Of a stretch of DNA of 64,000 nucleotides, positions 51,739-61,846 are shown one piece after another. This DNA is from Saccharomycopsis fibuligera x Saccharomycopsis cf. fibuligera (lineage: Eukaryota > Ascomycota > Saccharomycetes > Ascoideales > Saccharomycopsidaceae), in NCBI GenBank assembly GCA_001936135.1, contig CP012809.1, positions 4,327,501-4,391,500 on the forward strand. The letters run 5' to 3'. Position 1 is the first letter of the stretch; each line of letters begins with the position of its first letter. The notes beneath the pieces are model-generated. The model saw only the letters and a list, made by a program, of their open reading frames with translations, made no database searches and was not told the origin of the DNA. The translations under genes were made by a program, and so were the position numbers.

Positions 51739-52632
51739 ACTACTTCTACTACTGCTACTGCTGCTACTACTGGCTATGACTCTACCTCGCTTTATGACCC
51801 TGCGGACTCGCTTTTTGGCACCACCAGTGCAACTGCAAGCGCTAATAGCAATAGTATCTGGGGAAGCGTGCTTCTCGGAGGCAATCACACTAGCAATAAT
51901 TTCGGTGTCTCCTCTTCATCAACAACTGATCTCGCAAACCCGAACAGCAATGCTGCTTCTGTTGGCAGCACTATCAACCCAGCAACGGGCTTCTTGGCCA
52001 ACCATGGCTTCGCCAGCATGGGTAATAGTGCTGTCAATGCTAATAGCAACATTGATAACGAGGAGGAAGATGACGACAATAGCTACGATTATTTGGCCCA
52101 AAGTATTGCTGACGGTATTGTTAATGATAACAACAGCAGCAACAGCAGTGGCACCACGCCAACACCAACCCCGACTACCACGGCCAGCGCCGCTAGTAAC
52201 AACAACAACAACAACAACATTAACAATTTTATTGGAAATATTGGTAACACTAGCAACTTGAATGATTTTGGGGCATCGTTAGGAAAAGGTCTCGTTGGTG
52301 GTGGACGCGTTGCTAGCAATGGTTTCAATAACCTTTCTAGTATTAACAACAACAATATTCCCACTGGCACTAGCGTTGGCAATGGAATTTTGTTTGGTGG
52401 TGGTGATCAGTTGACTGGTGCTGGACTTAGCCTTTCTGGTGGTCTTGGTACAACTGCTAATGGTAGCGGTATTAATGTTGGTAGCAATGTCAATAATAAT
52501 ACCGGTGGGTTTGCCCCCGGAAACCTTGGCAATATGACCAGTGCAAATGGGAGCGGGTTTTTCAACAACGACAATAATAACAGAGTCAATTTCATTAATG
52601 ACAACGGGATGAGTTTGTCCAGTTACTTTTGA
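50172..52632 (+). CDS. Asn/Ala/Ser-rich protein of unknown function (one intron)
   Basis: Spliced gene: exon 1 is 50172-50190 (19 nt), the intron is 50191-50260 (GTAAGT, TACTAAC at 50245-50251, TCCAG), and exon 2 is 50261-52632, giving 796 residues in frame. Exon 1 and the start of exon 2 encode a compact head (MTSLDNKSNPYLHDNAGELD, then FPFNYQFQLIQKSLHNMRNRK). Everything after residue about 50 is low complexity: His/Asn runs, poly-Gln, Ala/Thr runs and one acidic patch (NEEEDDDNSYDYLAQSIADG). Head plus tail suggests a regulatory or RNA-associated protein, but I do not recognise it. Starting at the internal ATG 50350 would lose the head, so the spliced model is preferred. Confidence 0.78.
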
Positions 52633-52716
52633 CCTTACTTTTGATGATTGTTAATTTTTCTTTTTTTTTTTTTTTGCGTTTTTTTTTTATAAATATTTTT
52701 TGATGGTTGCTTGTGC

Positions 52717-52753
<37 letters not shown>

Positions 52754-52926
52754 TTTTTACCTTCTTAATGACTATCTTTTTTTAATCCATCGGATTTTAT
52801 ATTTTTATTTCCATTTCTCTTTTAATTATTATAACTTGTTGGTACTTTTTTTATGCTGATTTTCTGGAGTTGCTTATATTACCATTACTACTCGGTGCAT
52901 TGATAAAAACTATAATGTTTGTTTAT

Positions 52927-52951
52927 GTTTTGTTTTGTTTTGTTTTGTTTT
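52927..52951. repeat. (GTTTT)5 repeat
   Basis: Five perfect GTTTT pentamers in the 3' flank of the Asn-rich gene. Confidence 0.85.
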
Positions 52952-53069
52952 CATCCCTTTTTCGGGAAAACTTCATTTGCTGATTCTTGATTTTGCATTG
53001 TTAGTTTATAAATTACTTTTTTGTTTTTACTATTAACCTCATTTTAGTTATCATTTTTATGTTGGTCTT

Positions 53070-53100
<31 letters not shown>

Positions 53101-53215
53101 CTTACAAAATTTCCAGTTAGGCTTGGTAATCGTTTGGCCACGTTCTTTCCGACTCTTTTCCATTTCATTTCATGGTTCTACTTTGTTACTTTTAAGGATA
53201 CACATTTTCTATATT

Positions 53216-53217
<2 letters not shown>

Positions 53218-53283
<66 letters not shown>
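53218..53283. repeat. (CTA)22 trinucleotide repeat
   Basis: Twenty-two perfect CTA units (TAG on the other strand) between convergent genes. It is not in an identified reading frame. Confidence 0.95.
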
Positions 53284-53284
<1 letters not shown>

Positions 53285-53319
53285 CCGTAATCATTTACTC
53301 ATTAATATAGTGCGCGCTT

Positions 53320-53895
53320 TCATGACTGACCATGCATGTTGGAAAAATATTTTAATTTCTTTTTTTTTTTTTTTACGAGGAGCCACCTTTGCGCGCAAGA
53401 CAAAAAGAGATTGGTAATTGGGTAAGTGCAAATACCCGCCCAAGTCACGAATCTGCCAGAAACCAATTCTGTACATAGTCTAATGATAGCCCAATCCCGT
53501 GACGCTGAGGTGCGAAGCTTCTGTGCCATTTTATGAAGATCATCCAGGTAATACCAGCGCCGCACAAAACATCTACACTCTACAATGTTGACCAGAACTT
53601 TTTGAAAATATAGTATAAGATGCACTGAAATAAGAACACATAAATATGAGCCGATGCAAAATGCAAACAAAACACAAAATAGCAAAGATAGCAAACCGAT
53701 GAATATAAAAAACAGTGTAAAGACTGACATGAAAAAAAGAAAACAAATTGGAATAATAAGAATGGAACCAAACATTTGAATGCAGTAAGAAATAAAACCA
53801 TAATTTAGTTCTGAAAAAAAAAAAAAATAGCACATCCCGATCAAAATGTAAATAAATTCGACCAAACATAACCAAAAATTAGAGGCTAGAAACAT
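53320..53895 (-). CDS. Doubtful hydrophobic ORF
   Basis: An ATG-started frame of 191 codons, rich in Phe, Leu and Ile, with about three hydrophobic segments before residue 105 and a more ordinary C-terminal half (about 110-175). The same strand is T-rich and the other two frames are also partly open, so the length may come from base composition. It resembles nothing I know. It lies just downstream of the F-box-like gene on the same strand. Confidence 0.2.
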   Translation of the reverse strand: MFLASNFWLCLVEFIYILIGMCYFFFFSELNYGFISYCIQMFGSILIIPICFLFFMSVFTLFFIFIGLLSLLFCVLFAFCIGSYLCVLISVHLILYFQKVLVNIVECRCFVRRWYYLDDLHKMAQKLRTSASRDWAIIRLCTELVSGRFVTWAGICTYPITNLFLSCAQRWLLVKKKKKKLKYFSNMHGQS

Positions 53896-54183
53896 TGAAA
53901 AGGTTCTATTATAATAGCTTGGCCGTCAATTAATGAATCAATGATCTGAGCTGAGAGTAAAATTAAAAAAAGAAATTGGTATAACACAAAAATGTTGACA
54001 AACAATGCAAGCTGATGCAGGCGCCCGAAGAACAAGAAAATGGGCGATGAAAAAGAAACGACGAAAAACGAAAAAAGCAAAGCGAAAAGCAAAAAGCAAA
54101 AAACAATGTAGATAAATTTAATAATGATCGTCGTTGATGAGAAATGACTTTGATTGCCTCACCCGACCTCGGCAGTAACGATA

Positions 54184-55014
54184 TTAATGCTGCGTTGACT
54201 GAATTTGATTCAAAAGATAGCAAGAATTGAGTCTGATACTTTCAATAGCCAAAGTGTAATTCTCAAATACCTCATAATCGTAGTCAAATTTTGGTGGTTC
54301 AACGCCGTGTTTGAATAGTTTGTATTTGATTTGATAAAAGCTGCCACTGAGCGAAATAGTGTTGTCCTCGCTTTCGCAATTAGCAGTTGAAAAAGATCTT
54401 TTTTTCAATGACAGGAGCACAGATTTGCGCAACTTCTCATTGACTTCAAGTACTTTAACTCTTGGATTTTCAGAATTGCAAGTTTTCAAAAGCAACGCAA
54501 AAGTGGTCTTGAAGAAAGTAGCGTCTTCGTTAACTAACAAAGGTATGTTGTTTGATAAGTTTTCAAGCTGCTGCTGCTGCTGCTGCTGTACCTGAGCATT
54601 GTTGTTATCGGCAGCTTCAGCATTATTGGCAGCTTTTGTAGCAAGATCCTTGACCTCCTCACTAAACAAGTTCTTGCTAAGTATGATATTGTTCAATTTG
54701 ATTGTGACCGAGAGATCATCGAGCGATTGCAAATTATTGGCTGTGTCAATGTCAAAGTAAAATTTCTCATTTGCAGAAATCTTGTGACATGGTGTATAAA
54801 CACTGAGGAGAAACCGTTCAAGATGCTGCTGATGATCTTTTTCATTATCACCTTTGGAGCGCAAGCCAAAGCCAGATAATCTTTGAGCTAATGAATATAA
54901 AGTAAGAGATCTAAAATGGTGATTTGTTTGTAGCAAATTGACGCAAGTAGGAATGTCTGAGACTTGGATGATAGCAAGTTGCAACTCCACGGGGAGACTT
55001 GATACGTTTTGCAT
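54184..55014 (-). CDS. F-box-like protein
   Basis: A 276-residue protein. Residues about 5-45 (SSLPVELQLAIIQVSDIPTCVNLLQTNHHFRSLTLYSLAQRL) resemble a degenerate F-box. The middle has a poly-Gln run of seven within an Asn/Ala/Gln linker (about 130-150). The remaining parts contain no known domain. If the F-box is real, it would bind Skp1 and act as an SCF adaptor. The start is a clear ATG. No orthologue is recognised. Confidence 0.65.
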   Translation of the reverse strand: MQNVSSLPVELQLAIIQVSDIPTCVNLLQTNHHFRSLTLYSLAQRLSGFGLRSKGDNEKDHQQHLERFLLSVYTPCHKISANEKFYFDIDTANNLQSLDDLSVTIKLNNIILSKNLFSEEVKDLATKAANNAEAADNNNAQVQQQQQQQLENLSNNIPLLVNEDATFFKTTFALLLKTCNSENPRVKVLEVNEKLRKSVLLSLKKRSFSTANCESEDNTISLSGSFYQIKYKLFKHGVEPPKFDYDYEVFENYTLAIESIRLNSCYLLNQIQSTQH

Positions 55015-56759
55015 GGTAATGTATTATTACTATTATAGAAAGAAAACGATGTGTTGAATATGAATTGCTGATGAAATAGATCACTGAATGGACTTTCTCA
55101 GAAAGCAAAAAAAAAAAAAACATTGTATAAGAATGTGACGGCCATAGGCGCGAATATATATGAGTGAGTCTTGTGGTGAGTCAAGCTGGGGTTTTTCTTT
55201 TTTCCGGGACATCTCGGGCGAAAAAGAAAAGTGTGTAGTGCGGCCGGCAACCTCCGGGGCAGGCAAAAAGTATGCGAATAAAGTCTCACGCAACGAGTCT
55301 CGTTTCTTTCTGCTCCATCTTTTACCATCATTCCACTTACTGAAAAAATTTAATTTTAATTTAAGTCATAATAAATGCACCCATCCTATCAGATATCTGA
55401 GTTGTGAAAAACTTTGCAAAGAAAGAAAGAATGTGGAAACTGAATCAGCCGTAAAGTTAGTAAAGTAGTCCCCTCCCCCTCCAAAAAAAAAAAAAAAAAA
55501 AAAAAGAAAAAATCTGAATCTCCGAGGATCGCATATGCGCGCTGATGTGATATAGTGTATTAATATGTGTATATATGCGATAGAACTAACAGCAAGATGG
55601 TGATTGATGCGTCGAGTCAATAAGTTGTTGCTGTTTTTTTTATTTCTTTTTTGGCGCCCAGGGGCGTATGCTCACGTATATTCTTTCAACATAAACACTG
55701 TCATTGAGTAACCAGAAAGACAAGAATATGTCCATGCTATTTTAGATAACACATTTCCGAGAACACCCTTTTATAGCTTGACAAAAGCAATTTGCTTTCA
55801 CGTCTATTGAGTTCGCCGTGCAATATCTGCGATGTAGAAGTAATATGTGACGATATATTCGGTACTGTCACAACGCCTCTCTATGTTGGGCACTATTTCA
55901 AATCGTGCACCAAGTATACTGAGACGGCAATTGTTATTGTTTTGGCCAATAAAGACAGCAAGCGATGCGATGTGCAGAACATATCACTACCTTTTGGGTG
56001 CTTGGAACAATAACAAAAATGCTTCTGATGTGGTGCCGCATTAAAATTGAGCCAGGAGAGAAAAAAAAAAATCTCAAATGAGTAAGCACGATTCCTTGCG
56101 CTCTGAGTGGCTAGATCAGATGGCGGGATAAACGTACCAAAAGCTCTGCTACAGCAGCAGCAACAATACGCATACGTATACAACGTGTATACTGCCAGAT
56201 GCGTTCTTCAAAATATTAAATTAACAATAGAGAAGAGATAAATGGAACATAAAAGTTGTAAGACAAGAAGGTGGTGGTTCTGCTGTCGTCTGTGGCCATC
56301 CGCTATGCGTACTTATTTAAGCGCAAAGCTGCGTTACGACAGTAGCACCAGCCAGTAAAAGATAGAAGAAACGTAATGACAAAGCACTCTGATCGAGAAG
56401 ATACCTGATTCTCTCTATTAGTTTCTGTTTTCGATACTCTTTATGGTTATGCTAGCATTGTTTGGAAGATGCATGTCATGATCGACTCTGCTGTGATTAT
56501 TCTGCGTTTATAGTTGAGCTTGAAATGGAAGCCCAGCCACTTTAGCGTATAAAATTGGTTTCTCTCAATCCAGGTCTGGCGCATGCTCTTCGATGCCTCA
56601 GGGAAAAGTATAAATATCCTGCGTTCTCTCCCTTTTTCAAAGTCAGAAACGTCTTTCTTTCCTCTTCTTTTTATTAATCATACTACAACAAGTTTTTACA
56701 TTTCTTCTTCTTATTTATCACTACCTCAGTCATAACCTCCCCCCAATACTCCAATCAAA
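55015..56759. other. Long intergenic region upstream of the Cys-rich peptide
   Basis: About 1.75 kb. The left end is the F-box-like promoter. The right 600 bp look like a strong regulated promoter, with TATAAAA (56548-56554) and TATAAATA (56609-56616) and a C/T-rich leader before the short Cys-rich gene. No other gene is convincing. Confidence 0.45.
56609..56616 (+). promoter_or_regulatory. TATA box of the Cys-rich peptide gene
   Basis: TATAAATA 144 bp upstream of the ATG, followed by a pyrimidine-rich leader ending in AATCAAA before ATG, as in highly expressed yeast genes. Confidence 0.55.
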
Positions 56760-56840
56760 ATGCAATTCGAATACATCTGCTTTAACGAACCAGAATGCGA
56801 AACTGAAAACAAATGCGACAACTGCACTTGCGGTAAATAA
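56760..56840 (+). CDS. Cys-rich 26-residue peptide, putative metallothionein
   Basis: An 81-nt frame, too short for ordinary ORF calling. It encodes 26 residues with five Cys at 7, 13, 19, 22 and 24, ending in KCDNCTCGK. The C-x2-C-x-C pattern is the metal-thiolate arrangement of copper metallothioneins (such as Cup1). Five Cys could bind a small Cu(I) cluster. The upstream sequence has a TATAAATA box and a pyrimidine-rich leader with an A-rich ATG context, typical of inducible, highly expressed genes. No signal peptide is seen. Copper-factor sites of the Ace1 or Mac1 type were not clear. The role is inferred from composition and promoter only. Confidence 0.55.
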   Translation: MQFEYICFNEPECETENKCDNCTCGK

Positions 56841-57818
56841 ATCATCGCACAGTCAACCAAACCGCTATCTAAGCCGTGACACTCGATTAAGTCGTGTAAC
56901 TGATGTATCATATATGATTTTCCTGTCTTATGTCGATGTTAGTCGTTTCTAGCTTTGCACCGATTGCAACCGGTTGCAGTAGGTGCGAAGATCTGTCTAC
57001 AATACTGCTGAAGTGCTGTTCTCTAGATGTGTTCGCTGGTTTTCTGCTTCTTGTTTTCTAGCTTTATATACAATTACGCAAATGCACGCTTGAGCTTGAA
57101 TTAATCATATATCACAATTTGTAGTCGAGACAGCAGTATACTGTTTTCTGTTTATGTTTTTCCCCGAAAAAGCTGTTTTACTTTTTTTTTTTTTTTTTTT
57201 TTTGACAGGAATGGTCGATGTGTTTGGTAATCAGCGGCGTTTCATTGGCCCGCATCGGTTTCCCCGAGCGAAGTCGTTGATGCTGCAGACGTGCCACTTC
57301 ATGGGTACTAGCCAGCTACTATGTAATAGGGAATGTGCCGAAATACAAGAAGCGTAAAGCAGCTCTAACCCTAGGCTTTTCAGCTTTCTGTTTTGATGTT
57401 AACGACAGTAATAACTTTTCTTGGTGGTTCTGATTGATAAAGAACCCTTATCTCTTTTGCAGTTTACAACAAAATTTTTCCGGGCAAATTATTAACCTTA
57501 GTGCTTTTACAGCCGTGTAGATGAATGGAGCTTCCTCCCACCGCACCGAGATCTAAACTCTGTAAAAAGAAACGGTTGAAACCCTTGCAATTAGTTACGG
57601 GTTGCAGTCAAAAACACCAAAAAGCAAAATCTCCGGGACGCTGGATCACAGTTACGTGCGCTGGCGCCGATCATCTTTTGACAGTCAGAAAATAAAAATA
57701 AAAATAAAAAATAAAAAAAAAAAAAAAAAAAAAAAGTAAAAGACGTAAAATAGGCATCTAACGATATAGTAGTGATAATTTACTATTCCCATTCATTAAC
57801 ATCACCACACACAACAAC
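56841..57818. other. Region between the Cys-rich peptide and CWC21
   Basis: About 980 bp with no convincing gene; T-run near 57183-57203 and A-run near 57713-57735. The right end is the CWC21 promoter. Confidence 0.45.
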
Positions 57819-58847
57819 ATGTCATATAACGGCATCGGTCTTTCTACTGCCAGGGGTTCCGGAACGAATGGCTTCATTCAAAAGAACTTGTCTACAATAC
57901 ATTCCAACTCCGAAAACCGCAACTCTCAGTATAATTCTTATGCCAACAAGTACGAATCTCGCAAGCAGCATCGGGAACGCAATGCCAAAAATGAGGCAAA
58001 ACTCAACAAGAGGCTAAATTTTCAAGGAGATGAAGAAATTGTGAATCATGAAAGAAAAAGGCTTGTGGAATTGCAATGCATGGAACTTAGAGAAAAGTTA
58101 GAAGAACATAATGAAATGATTGAAGAAGGAGAAATTGAAGATGGAACGGTGATAAGCGATGCGGAAATAGATAAGAGAGTGGAAGAGTTGAGAGGGAGTA
58201 TCATGAGGGAGTTAGCTAGAGATCCGGATTACTTGATCAAGCGTGGCGGTGGCAATAACAAGAATAAGAGAGCTGTGGCGGAAAGTAGAGTTAGCAAAGA
58301 GTCGATAAGGAAAAATAATTTTGACGTGCATGCAATGGCAAGACAGAAACAGATTGAGAATGCCAGGTTTGAGAAAGCGTTTAGGTTGGCGAATGGAGAT
58401 GGGACCAAAGATAGAAGTAATGCAAGCGGACCAGCTAATAGCAATGCTAATGAACAAAATGGCGAGGCAACGCGGCAGCGAAGTGCTAGAGACACGTACT
58501 ATGATAACTCATTTGTTATCGATAGCAAGCATGTTGATAGTACCAATGGTAAAATTCTTACGAGAGCTAAAGAGAGAGTAACTTATGATGATTTTGATTT
58601 TGATGATGAGAAAAAAGGAGACAAAAGCGATAGCAAGGATATAGGTGATAAAGTTTATGAAAGAATAAAGTATAGTAAGAAAAGATACAACAATACCTTT
58701 ACTAATGGCAAGAAAAACGGCAAGAGTTCTGATGGGCTAGGATATTTTGAAGAAAATGAGTCAAATGGAGTTGACAAAGGTAAAGATGTGAAGATTAAGG
58801 ACGTTAGAAAAGAGGCTACTGATTTTTTGAATGATATCATCTATTAA
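57819..58847 (+). CDS. CWC21: Spliceosome factor Cwc21 (SRRM2-like)
   Basis: A 342-residue protein. The first residues (MSYNGIGLSTARGSGTNGFIQKNLS) match the diagnostic Cwc21/SRRM2 start. The cwf21 domain (about 66-130) includes LQCMELREKLEEHNEMIEEGEI and SDAEIDKRVEELR. Cwc21 binds Prp8 and Snu114 near the catalytic centre and helps splicing. The baker's yeast protein is only 135 residues; here a charged Asn/Lys/Asp-rich tail adds about 200, as in other fungal forms. Confidence 0.9.
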   Translation: MSYNGIGLSTARGSGTNGFIQKNLSTIHSNSENRNSQYNSYANKYESRKQHRERNAKNEAKLNKRLNFQGDEEIVNHERKRLVELQCMELREKLEEHNEMIEEGEIEDGTVISDAEIDKRVEELRGSIMRELARDPDYLIKRGGGNNKNKRAVAESRVSKESIRKNNFDVHAMARQKQIENARFEKAFRLANGDGTKDRSNASGPANSNANEQNGEATRQRSARDTYYDNSFVIDSKHVDSTNGKILTRAKERVTYDDFDFDDEKKGDKSDSKDIGDKVYERIKYSKKRYNNTFTNGKKNGKSSDGLGYFEENESNGVDKGKDVKIKDVRKEATDFLNDIIY

Positions 58848-59655
58848 ATAGTTTACTTACTGTTTTAGTTTTTCTATTCTTACTCTATATAGAAACTATT
58901 CTGAAATGTATATGTACACACCAAAATGCTGTTCTGCAAAATCCGATATTCCATAAATACATGCATAAGGTAGTCTTAGTACTTTAAATGCTATTTAACC
59001 TGTAGCACCACAAAGGCAATTTTACCGTAGTGGGGTGGGGTGGGGTGACCATGACTATGTAAAAAGAGATACTCAATGGAGCCAGGATCAAGCTTAATGA
59101 GAAATCGCATCAATGCGTTTTTGTCATCTTACATTTTTCCAAGTAAACCAAATAAAGTATGACTATAAAGGCAAAACCATGGTTGAAACAAAATTAAAGG
59201 AAAAAAAAAATCTAATAGTAAATAAACAAAACTATAAAATATGGACATCATCAAATGTAGCAAGTGCACAATGCCAAAAGCCAATAGGCACAACAGCAAT
59301 GAAGCAATATGTGCCAACCAAAACAAAATTCAAACAGACATGAAAAAAATAAGCAAAGAACGAAAAGGAAATAACAACTAAAAATAAAAAAATAAAAAAA
59401 TAAAAAAATAAAAAGAACGTACAAAATGCTTGCTTTGACAAGGGAATGGAACTGAAAAAATATAGCGAAAAACAATATGGAAAAAAAATAGGATTAAGCA
59501 TGATACATTAGACAAAGAAGAAATATTCCATAGAGCCAAATAGCAACAATGTATCAGCAAAATATCATTAAAGTGTTCAATTAGGCAGCCGTAACTCACG
59601 TTATGCTGAAAAACTCATCATCATCGCCAGTCTCGTTTATATTGGCAATTTTCAT
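58848..59655. other. Convergent 3' flanks of CWC21 and the UPF0658 gene
   Basis: About 800 bp, A-rich on the plus strand near 59385-59415 (AAATAAAA repeats), with a (TGGGG)3 cluster at 59031-59045. No gene is seen. Confidence 0.45.
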
Positions 59656-61446
59656 TTAATCAACAATAATCGCAGGCACCGCTTGCGGTTTGTGATTATA
59701 ATTTTCATAGTTATGAGAAACTGAATCCTGTAACTGTACTTCCTCAAATTTTCCATCGCTGCCTTGCTTGTAGTTGTAATTGTATCTACTATCGCCGCTT
59801 TGATTAGCAGTCAATGCAATGCCGGCCTGTTGACCACTACTATGACCACGGCGATGTTGGCGACTGCCGCTTTTCTTCTTTCTGCCAATAGTGTTGTTAA
59901 TATCAATAACGGAGCTACCAGCACCAGCGCCAGGAGTGTTTGGATCTAGAAGTCTGATTTTAATGAGAAAATTTGTCCATGCTTTGGAAACGATTGGTTT
60001 CAATCCGCGATTAAAATTTCTCGTCACCATCAAGCAAAAGCATGCAGTCATGAAAAGCAAAATGACGGAAAAGACTGCGAATACCGTCAATGATCTTCGT
60101 CCAGGATAATACATGTGCGGATCAGTATTATGAGTGTAAATTCTAATCACTTTGAAAAATGCATAAACCAAGCCCAAACAATAAGCAGCGAAGCACACAA
60201 GTGAACCATATAGCAATTCAGTGGCAGCTGAAAAGTCAGCAAAGACCAAAAGAAGCATGCTGACAGGTATAACAATGATGGTTAGCACAAACTCCACAGT
60301 TTCCACTTTTGGCATCATAATAACAAATTGCAAAGTGAACGCAGGGAAAAAAAATCCGTCAAAGTAAAGTAAGGCCCGATAATATTGGAAAATTGAAAGC
60401 CTTTTTAGAGCTTCTGGAGCAGCCCCAATTTTTTTGAAAACATTCCAAGCAAAATCTTTGCGCAAATGTATAAGGAACAAGTACGCCTGGGCGACAAATG
60501 TTGCCATCAAGAGACAAATGATAGCAATAATGGCCCCTTGTGGGCTACTGCGGTAGTTTTCTGGTAATGATGGCGATAAACTATGTTTCAATTCCACAAG
60601 TTGAATGCCTGAATATATCACCATACAGCCATAAAAAGTCAAAAGCAAAAAAACTTGGATCCGTGATTTGCTACGCACCGCTGAAATGGTGATTATACAT
60701 TGGTATATTTCTGCACAAATGAAAAGGGCCAAATATGTAGCAATGGCTTTTTTCTTGATAGTGGTATCACTGTTAGAATCCAAATGAACGAAGTATAAAG
60801 CAAAGATGTAAATCTGTAACGCAAGGATCACTGTGGCACTTAGCAAAGAAACAAATATAAATAGTTTGCGGTAAAAATTTTTCGGCTGGTGGTAGAAATA
60901 CCATGACTTCCAATCTCTGGGTGACTTGTCCAGAAGCACTCCGCCAGAGTTGGTGGTGTAGGCTGTATCTTGATGCTTTATGTTGGAATGCGTATTTAGT
61001 GCAGATGGAGTGGATGATATTACAGGTGGTGCTCCTATCCCTGGTATCTTACTGTCTGAAGCCTTATTGCTATTGGCACTAAGATTTCCAGATTGGTACG
61101 AATCGTTGGTAAGAGGGCGATAGAGATGATCTGTTGAAGTGGCTGGATCAGCACTATTGTAAAACGAGGGATTGTTCATATCAGCGCCAGCACCGCCGCC
61201 AGCAGAAGACGGGTTTAGATGATGTGCCTGGTACGCTGGGCTCGGCTGTTGCGGTGGATAACCATTGCTGCTGTTGATATTATTATGAACGTTATTGATT
61301 CTGGGGCTTGCAATGACAGGGTTCTTAAAAGTGCGCTGCTCCATGATGTCGTTGAAGTTGATTCTGTCGAGGGATGAAGCCACCGACGAAGCGTCAGAGT
61401 CGTCGTCACTGGCTTCGTGGTTTGAGTGGAGTTTGTCAGGAGGCAT
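59656..61446 (-). CDS. UPF0658-type Golgi membrane protein
   Basis: A 596-residue protein. The first about 175 residues are disordered and Ser/Asn/Pro-rich. A conserved DWKSWYFYHQPKNFYRKLF segment precedes eight or so membrane helices (about 190-480), with blocks FQYYRALLYFDGFFFPAFTLQF and PGRRSLTVFAVFSVI. The C-terminus is polar with basic runs (RKKKSGSRQHRRG). The arrangement matches the fungal UPF0658 family (S. pombe SPAC1952.10c), whose members are annotated at the Golgi and have no known function. The start is a clear ATG. Confidence 0.75.
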   Translation of the reverse strand: MPPDKLHSNHEASDDDSDASSVASSLDRINFNDIMEQRTFKNPVIASPRINNVHNNINSSNGYPPQQPSPAYQAHHLNPSSAGGGAGADMNNPSFYNSADPATSTDHLYRPLTNDSYQSGNLSANSNKASDSKIPGIGAPPVISSTPSALNTHSNIKHQDTAYTTNSGGVLLDKSPRDWKSWYFYHQPKNFYRKLFIFVSLLSATVILALQIYIFALYFVHLDSNSDTTIKKKAIATYLALFICAEIYQCIITISAVRSKSRIQVFLLLTFYGCMVIYSGIQLVELKHSLSPSLPENYRSSPQGAIIAIICLLMATFVAQAYLFLIHLRKDFAWNVFKKIGAAPEALKRLSIFQYYRALLYFDGFFFPAFTLQFVIMMPKVETVEFVLTIIVIPVSMLLLVFADFSAATELLYGSLVCFAAYCLGLVYAFFKVIRIYTHNTDPHMYYPGRRSLTVFAVFSVILLFMTACFCLMVTRNFNRGLKPIVSKAWTNFLIKIRLLDPNTPGAGAGSSVIDINNTIGRKKKSGSRQHRRGHSSGQQAGIALTANQSGDSRYNYNYKQGSDGKFEEVQLQDSVSHNYENYNHKPQAVPAIIVD

Positions 61447-61846
61447 TCTTTGGATGCTTCTGCTCTATTTCTATTTTCGTTGCTGTATTTGTTTGGTATG
61501 GCCTTGATCTTGCCCTATTCAGTTCATTCTAGAACATATAGAGCCCGGTAGTTTCTGCGTGAGGACAGATCTGTATTATATCAGTATCGCTGCAACATCA
61601 ATTCACCACCGCATTGCCCTCCTCCATCATGGCTGTGACTGGGCTCACTGCACCAGAAAAAAACACCGCCGTCCGCCCCCTACCCGCACAAATGGTCCCA
61701 CCCCATCCACCCCCTATTCACAACAGCAGCCAACTACAGCCAAATAAAACTAATATAGCATTATTACAGTCAAATATCATATATTATGCCAGTACCTTAC
61801 CTAGTACAATACCACGTATCCATTTTGTAGCAAGCCCTTCTCTATT
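61447..61846. other. UPF0658 gene promoter and ABP1 3' flank
   Basis: 400 bp between two leftward genes, C-rich in part (near 61665-61720). No gene is seen. Confidence 0.45.

Larger units (their letters stand above)
52633..54183. other. Region between the Asn-rich gene and the F-box-like gene
   Basis: About 1.55 kb with very long T-runs (near 52662, 52739 and 53072), (GTTTT)5 at 52927-52951, (CTA)22 at 53218-53283 and a hydrophobic minus-strand frame (53320-53895) of doubtful status. Confidence 0.45.

Noticed and set aside
59031-59047. (TGGGG)3 cluster as a telomere repeat or G-quadruplex.
   Set aside because: Only three G-runs and no telomere-like unit; not enough for an intramolecular quadruplex.
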